Assembly (NCBI RefSeq): GCF_001306115.1
Contig: NZ_LGCL01000024.1
Location: 124,001-188,000, forward strand
DNA from: Ornatilinea apprima
GTDB taxonomy: Bacteria > Chloroflexota > Anaerolineae > Anaerolineales > Anaerolineaceae
DNA length: 64,000 bases
Direction of reading: 5' to 3'
Shown one piece after another: positions 60,743 to 64,000 of this stretch (position 1 is the stretch's first letter; each line of letters begins with the position of its first letter). Both the position numbers and the translations under genes were made by a program. The notes under the pieces were generated by a model. It saw nothing but the letters and a program-made list of their open reading frames with translations, did not search any database and was not told where the DNA came from.

Positions 60743-61104
60743 TCTTTTCTCCTGAAGAAATTTTCTTCATGGACTGAATAATACTAATTTTTTCAAATTT
60801 TTTGTCTATCAATTAATAATATTGCTATCCCCCAAAATATAGTGAACACAAATAAATACCTCTTCAATAAAAAAAGCTGTATTTTAAATCTAAACCTGCC
60901 GCTTGATTTATTGTCTCTTATATACTAGCAGACAAAACAAATCAACCCAGGTAATATAACTGATAATCCATGTCTAGAGACAGGCTCAATTGCAGTGTGT
61001 ACAGTATCGATTTCAATGCATCGAGCTAAAGACCTAATTTACTTATGGTGGTAAGTCAAATAATAAAAGGTCTGTAAATAGGCGGGGGAGGCGGTCACTT
61101 CTTC
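60743..61104. other. AT-rich intergenic region next to the DUF3800 module
   Basis: This stretch of about 360 bases has no supported gene. The sequence is markedly AT-rich until about 61080, where GC content returns to chromosomal level near the metF stop. It marks one border of the acquired segment; no attachment site or direct repeat was found by eye. Confidence 0.5.
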
Positions 61105-62007
61105 CTAAAAACGGTTTTCCGGCGAGTGCATCACCTTGCGTAAATTCAGCGCGTCGTAGATCTGCATGGTGCTGCGCGATTTGTTGAGGGTGTAAAAATG
61201 CACCCCGCGCACATCGTGGTCCAGCAAATCCAGCACCTGCTCGGTGGCCCAATGCCTGCCAATTTTGGCGAAATCTTCATCATCTTCGGCGCGGGCGAGC
61301 GCGCGCAGCAGCCGCGCCGGGTAGCGCACCCCAGCCGCCAGCTCGGCCATGCGCAGCATATTGCGCTTCGAGATGATCGGCATAATCCCGGCGATCACCG
61401 GCACCTGAATCCCGGCCAGCTGGCAGCGTTCGCAGTAATCGTAGAAATCACGGTTATCAAAGAACAACTGCGTCACGATGAAATCCGCGCCGGCATCCAC
61501 CTTGGCCTTGAGATATTCAATCTCCTTGAGGCGGTTGGGGGTGGCGGGGTGGCCTTCAGTAAAACCAGCTACCCCCACGCTCAGCTGCGGAAAATGCTGC
61601 TTGATGAACGCCACCAGGTCTGCGGCGTAAGGGAAACCCTCTCCGGCGGGGATGGCGCGCTCTTCCGCGCCCTTGGGCGGGTCGCCGCGCAGGGCCATAA
61701 TGTTTTCAATTCCGGCGTCGTTGTAGCGGGTCAGAATCTCAAAAACTTCATCCCGGGTGGTACCCACACAGGTGAGGTGCGGCATCACCGTGAGCTGCGC
61801 CGAGTTGTGCAGGCGCAGCACCAGGTTGTGGGTCAGCTCGCGCGTGGACCCGCCCGCCCCGTAGGTAACGCTGACGTGCGAGGGCTGCAGCGGAATCAGC
61901 TCGGTCATGGTCTGATACAGCTCTTCCGAGGCTTCGGGCGTGCGCGCCGGGAAAAACTCGAAGCTGAAAATAGTTTTATAGGTTTTCAGCAGGTCGGCAA
62001 TCTTCAT
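61105..62007 (-). CDS. metF: Methylenetetrahydrofolate reductase
   Basis: The 300-residue TIM-barrel flavoenzyme starts YKTIFSFEFFPARTPEASEE (with the catalytic Glu in FEFFP) and continues SHVSVTYGAGGSTRE, MPHLTCVGTTRDEV, and NIMALRGDPPKGAEE, with the FAD site. AGADFIVTQLFFDNRDFYDY is the folate-binding region. It reduces methylenetetrahydrofolate to 5-methyl-tetrahydrofolate for methionine synthesis or, in acetogenic anaerobes, the methyl branch of acetate formation. It is 6 bases downstream of glyS on the same strand. Ends RKVMHSPENRF. Confidence 0.95.
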   Translation of the reverse strand: MKIADLLKTYKTIFSFEFFPARTPEASEELYQTMTELIPLQPSHVSVTYGAGGSTRELTHNLVLRLHNSAQLTVMPHLTCVGTTRDEVFEILTRYNDAGIENIMALRGDPPKGAEERAIPAGEGFPYAADLVAFIKQHFPQLSVGVAGFTEGHPATPNRLKEIEYLKAKVDAGADFIVTQLFFDNRDFYDYCERCQLAGIQVPVIAGIMPIISKRNMLRMAELAAGVRYPARLLRALARAEDDEDFAKIGRHWATEQVLDLLDHDVRGVHFYTLNKSRSTMQIYDALNLRKVMHSPENRF

Positions 62008-62013
62008 CAGATG

Positions 62014-64000
62014 TTAGAAACCTTCCAGTAGAGAGAAATCGGCCACACCCGCGGCCAGCGCGGCGATGCGCTGCAGCAGGCCCAGGCGGTTGGCGCGCTC
62101 GCTTTCCTTCTCAGACATGACTAGCACCTTGTCAAAGAAGGTGTTAATCGCCGGGATCATGGGCAGGAAGGCGGTGAAGAAGTCTTCCACCGACCCGGCG
62201 CGGCGCGGTTTTTCTTCCGCGGCCAGCAGGGCGGCGTAGAGCTGCTTCTCTTCGTCCATGCTGAAGGCGGCCGCGTCGATGGCGAACTTCTCGGTCTTGT
62301 CGCGAGTGATGCGCACGCAGCGCGCGTAGGCCGGCAGCACTTCGTTCCAATCGGCGCGCGCCACCTGTGCGCTGAGCGCCTTCACGGCGCGCATCACGCC
62401 CGCCGGGTTGTGCTGCTGGGCCGCCAGCACCGCGTCGACCACGTCGTAGCGGTAATCGGACTCGATCAGGAAGCTGCGCAAGCGCCCGACAATGAATTCC
62501 AGGCACTCCTTCTGGCTGGATTCTTTGACCTCCAGCGGCAGGTTCTGCGCGGCCAGTGCCAGGCCCTCGCGCAGATCAAAGTCCATGTCCCAGGCGATCA
62601 GGTTCTGCACCAGTCCCAGGGCGGCGCGGCGCTGGGCAAACGGGTCTTTGGTGCCCGAAGGCGCCAGCCCGGCCGCGAACAGGCCGCTCAACGAATCCAG
62701 CCGGTCGGCCAGGCCCACCACCAGGCCCGCCTTGCTGGCGGGGGTGCGGTCTCCGGCGAAACGCGGCAGATAATGTTCCAGAATGGCATCGGCTACCGCC
62801 TGGCTTTCGCCGTCGCGCAGCGCGTAATGGCGGCCAATGGTGCCCTGCAGGCTGGTCATTTCCACCACCATGTGCGACATCAGGTCGGCTTTGCACAGGC
62901 GCGCGGCGCGCGCCGCGACGGGCGCCGCCTCGCCGTCGATCTTCATCAAGCGCAGCAGATCACCGGTCAGCTTTTCAATGCGCTGGGTTTTATCCAGCAT
63001 CGAGCCCAGTTTGAACTGGAAGGTGAGGGTCGAAAGGCGCGGCACAAGCTGTTCCAGCGTAGTGCTCTGGTCTTCGCGGATGAAGAAAGCCGCGTCGGCA
63101 AAGCGCGCGCGGATCACCTGGGCGTTGCCATCGGCCACCACATCCAGGTGCTGGTCGCCGCCGTTTCGCACCACAATGAAGTGCGGCAACAGCTTGCCGG
63201 CCTGGTCTTTCACCGGGAAGTAACGCTGGTGTTTCTTCATCACCGAGATCAGCACCTCAGGCGGCAGCTTAAGGTGTTCAGGCTCGAACTCGCCCAGCAG
63301 CGCGGTGGGGGCTTCCACCAGTTGGTTGACCTCATCCAGCAGGGCTTCTTCAATCTCACCATCGCCGCCGGCCTGCAGCATCAGCTTGCGCACCTGCTCG
63401 AAGATCGTTGCGCGGCGTTCCTGCGCGTCGAGGATGATGCCCTGCGCCTGCATGCGCGCGAAGTAATCGGCGGCATTTTGCACGCTGAACTCGGCCGGGG
63501 AAATGAAGCGCAGCCCGCGCGTTACCCGCCCAGAACGCAGCCCGGCGTATTCAAACGGCACCACATTGGCGCCAAACAGCGCCAGCAGCCAGCGAATGGG
63601 GCGTGAGAAGCTCACCCCGCTGCTGTTCCAGCGCATGGTCTTTTCAAATTTCAGGGCGGCGATCATGCCCGGCAGGGTTTCGCTCAGCACGTCCACCGCC
63701 GCGCGCCCGGCCTGGTGCACCACCGCGGCCACATAGCGGCCGCCGTCGATCTCGCGCACTTCCAGGTCTTTCACGTCCAATCCCTTGCCGCGCGCGAAGC
63801 CGGCCGCCGCCGGGGTGGGGTTGCCCTGCGCGTCAAAAGCGCGCGCTTCGGGCGGGCCTTTCACCACCACGGTCTGGTCGGGCTGGCGCTCGGCCAGGCC
63901 TTCCACCACCACGGCCAGGCGGCGCGGGGTAGTGAGCACTTTCAGGCTGTCATAACTAAGTCGCAGGTCGGCCAGCAGTTTGGGGGCCAGCTCTTCGAGC
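62014..64000 (-). CDS. glyS: Glycyl-tRNA synthetase beta subunit, N-terminus outside window
   Basis: The frame stays open to the window edge and the protein's N-terminus lies beyond 64000. Visible motifs are TTPRRLAVVVEGLAERQPDQ, KGPPEARAFDAQGNPTPAAA, MRWNSSGVSFSRPIRWLLAL, then FEPEHLKLPPEVLISVMKKH, HFIVVRNGG, and the HD-like core region before the anticodon-binding C-terminal helices (VMSEKESERANRLGLLQRIA). The beta subunit joins GlyQ (alpha) to charge tRNA-Gly; glyQ is presumably upstream. metF follows 6 bases after the stop. Confidence 0.93.
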   Translation of the reverse strand, partial: LEELAPKLLADLRLSYDSLKVLTTPRRLAVVVEGLAERQPDQTVVVKGPPEARAFDAQGNPTPAAAGFARGKGLDVKDLEVREIDGGRYVAAVVHQAGRAAVDVLSETLPGMIAALKFEKTMRWNSSGVSFSRPIRWLLALFGANVVPFEYAGLRSGRVTRGLRFISPAEFSVQNAADYFARMQAQGIILDAQERRATIFEQVRKLMLQAGGDGEIEEALLDEVNQLVEAPTALLGEFEPEHLKLPPEVLISVMKKHQRYFPVKDQAGKLLPHFIVVRNGGDQHLDVVADGNAQVIRARFADAAFFIREDQSTTLEQLVPRLSTLTFQFKLGSMLDKTQRIEKLTGDLLRLMKIDGEAAPVAARAARLCKADLMSHMVVEMTSLQGTIGRHYALRDGESQAVADAILEHYLPRFAGDRTPASKAGLVVGLADRLDSLSGLFAAGLAPSGTKDPFAQRRAALGLVQNLIAWDMDFDLREGLALAAQNLPLEVKESSQKECLEFIVGRLRSFLIESDYRYDVVDAVLAAQQHNPAGVMRAVKALSAQVARADWNEVLPAYARCVRITRDKTEKFAIDAAAFSMDEEKQLYAALLAAEEKPRRAGSVEDFFTAFLPMIPAINTFFDKVLVMSEKESERANRLGLLQRIAALAAGVADFSLLEGF

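Overview
The window looks like a stretch of chromosome from a member of the Chloroflexota, probably class Anaerolineae. This is inferred from content, not from a marker gene. Coding DNA is GC-rich (roughly 58-60% by eye). Several lipoproteins have Thr/Pro-rich linkers, and anaerobic redox genes sit beside hemerythrin, nitroreductase and Dpp-type peptide transport genes. No rRNA, tRNA, CRISPR array or complete insertion sequence was found. The left edge cuts a PhnB-like gene and the right edge cuts glyS.

Layout. 1-8.6 kb, mostly plus strand: small soluble and membrane proteins, a hemerythrin, a 1067-residue lipoprotein made of five related domains, and an autoregulated TetR operon. 8.6-15 kb, minus strand: a five-gene Dpp/Opp peptide transporter. 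Two of its proteins have unusual architecture: the substrate-binding protein appears circularly permuted, and one permease carries an extra extracytoplasmic domain. 15-17.5 kb: flavodoxin, CBS-domain and ketopantoate-reductase-like genes. 18.2-23.1 kb: an operon of four-cluster ferredoxin, aldehyde:ferredoxin oxidoreductase, Fe-alcohol dehydrogenase, SCP2-like protein and TetR regulator, which suggests aldehyde/alcohol interconversion coupled to ferredoxin. 23.1-24.6 kb: an AT-rich island of unknown genes, one with a HEPN-like motif. 24.6-33.2 kb: two metallophosphoesterases, a class D beta-lactamase-like lipoprotein, a GT-C-like membrane protein, a nitroreductase/TetR pair, a hydrolase and an acetyltransferase. 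33.3-34.9 kb: a polyamine operon (speD, a second SpeD homologue, speE). 35.4-42 kb: AzlCD, DinB-like, methyltransferase, ATP-grasp ligase, C45 hydrolase and greA. 42.6-50.5 kb: a LysW-like protein, SDR, 6-phosphofructokinase, aldo/keto reductase, flavin reductase, short pyrophosphatase and RNase HI. 50.9-57.7 kb: a Pro-rich membrane protein, a receiver/sensor/HAMP/cyclase, then rpoD and dnaG together. 59.5-61.1 kb: a second AT-rich island with a DUF3800 gene. 61.1-64 kb: metF and glyS.

Three intergenic regions (17.7-18.2, 25.7-26.1 and 35.1-35.35 kb) share a dispersed repeat family bounded by GGTAGGG and CCCTACAA. The most unusual candidates are the permuted binding protein with its modified permease, the paired SpeD homologues, the pseudo-receiver cyclase, the LysW-like carrier protein, and the two AT-rich cargo islands. 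All functional statements come from reading motifs by eye; no database search was run.
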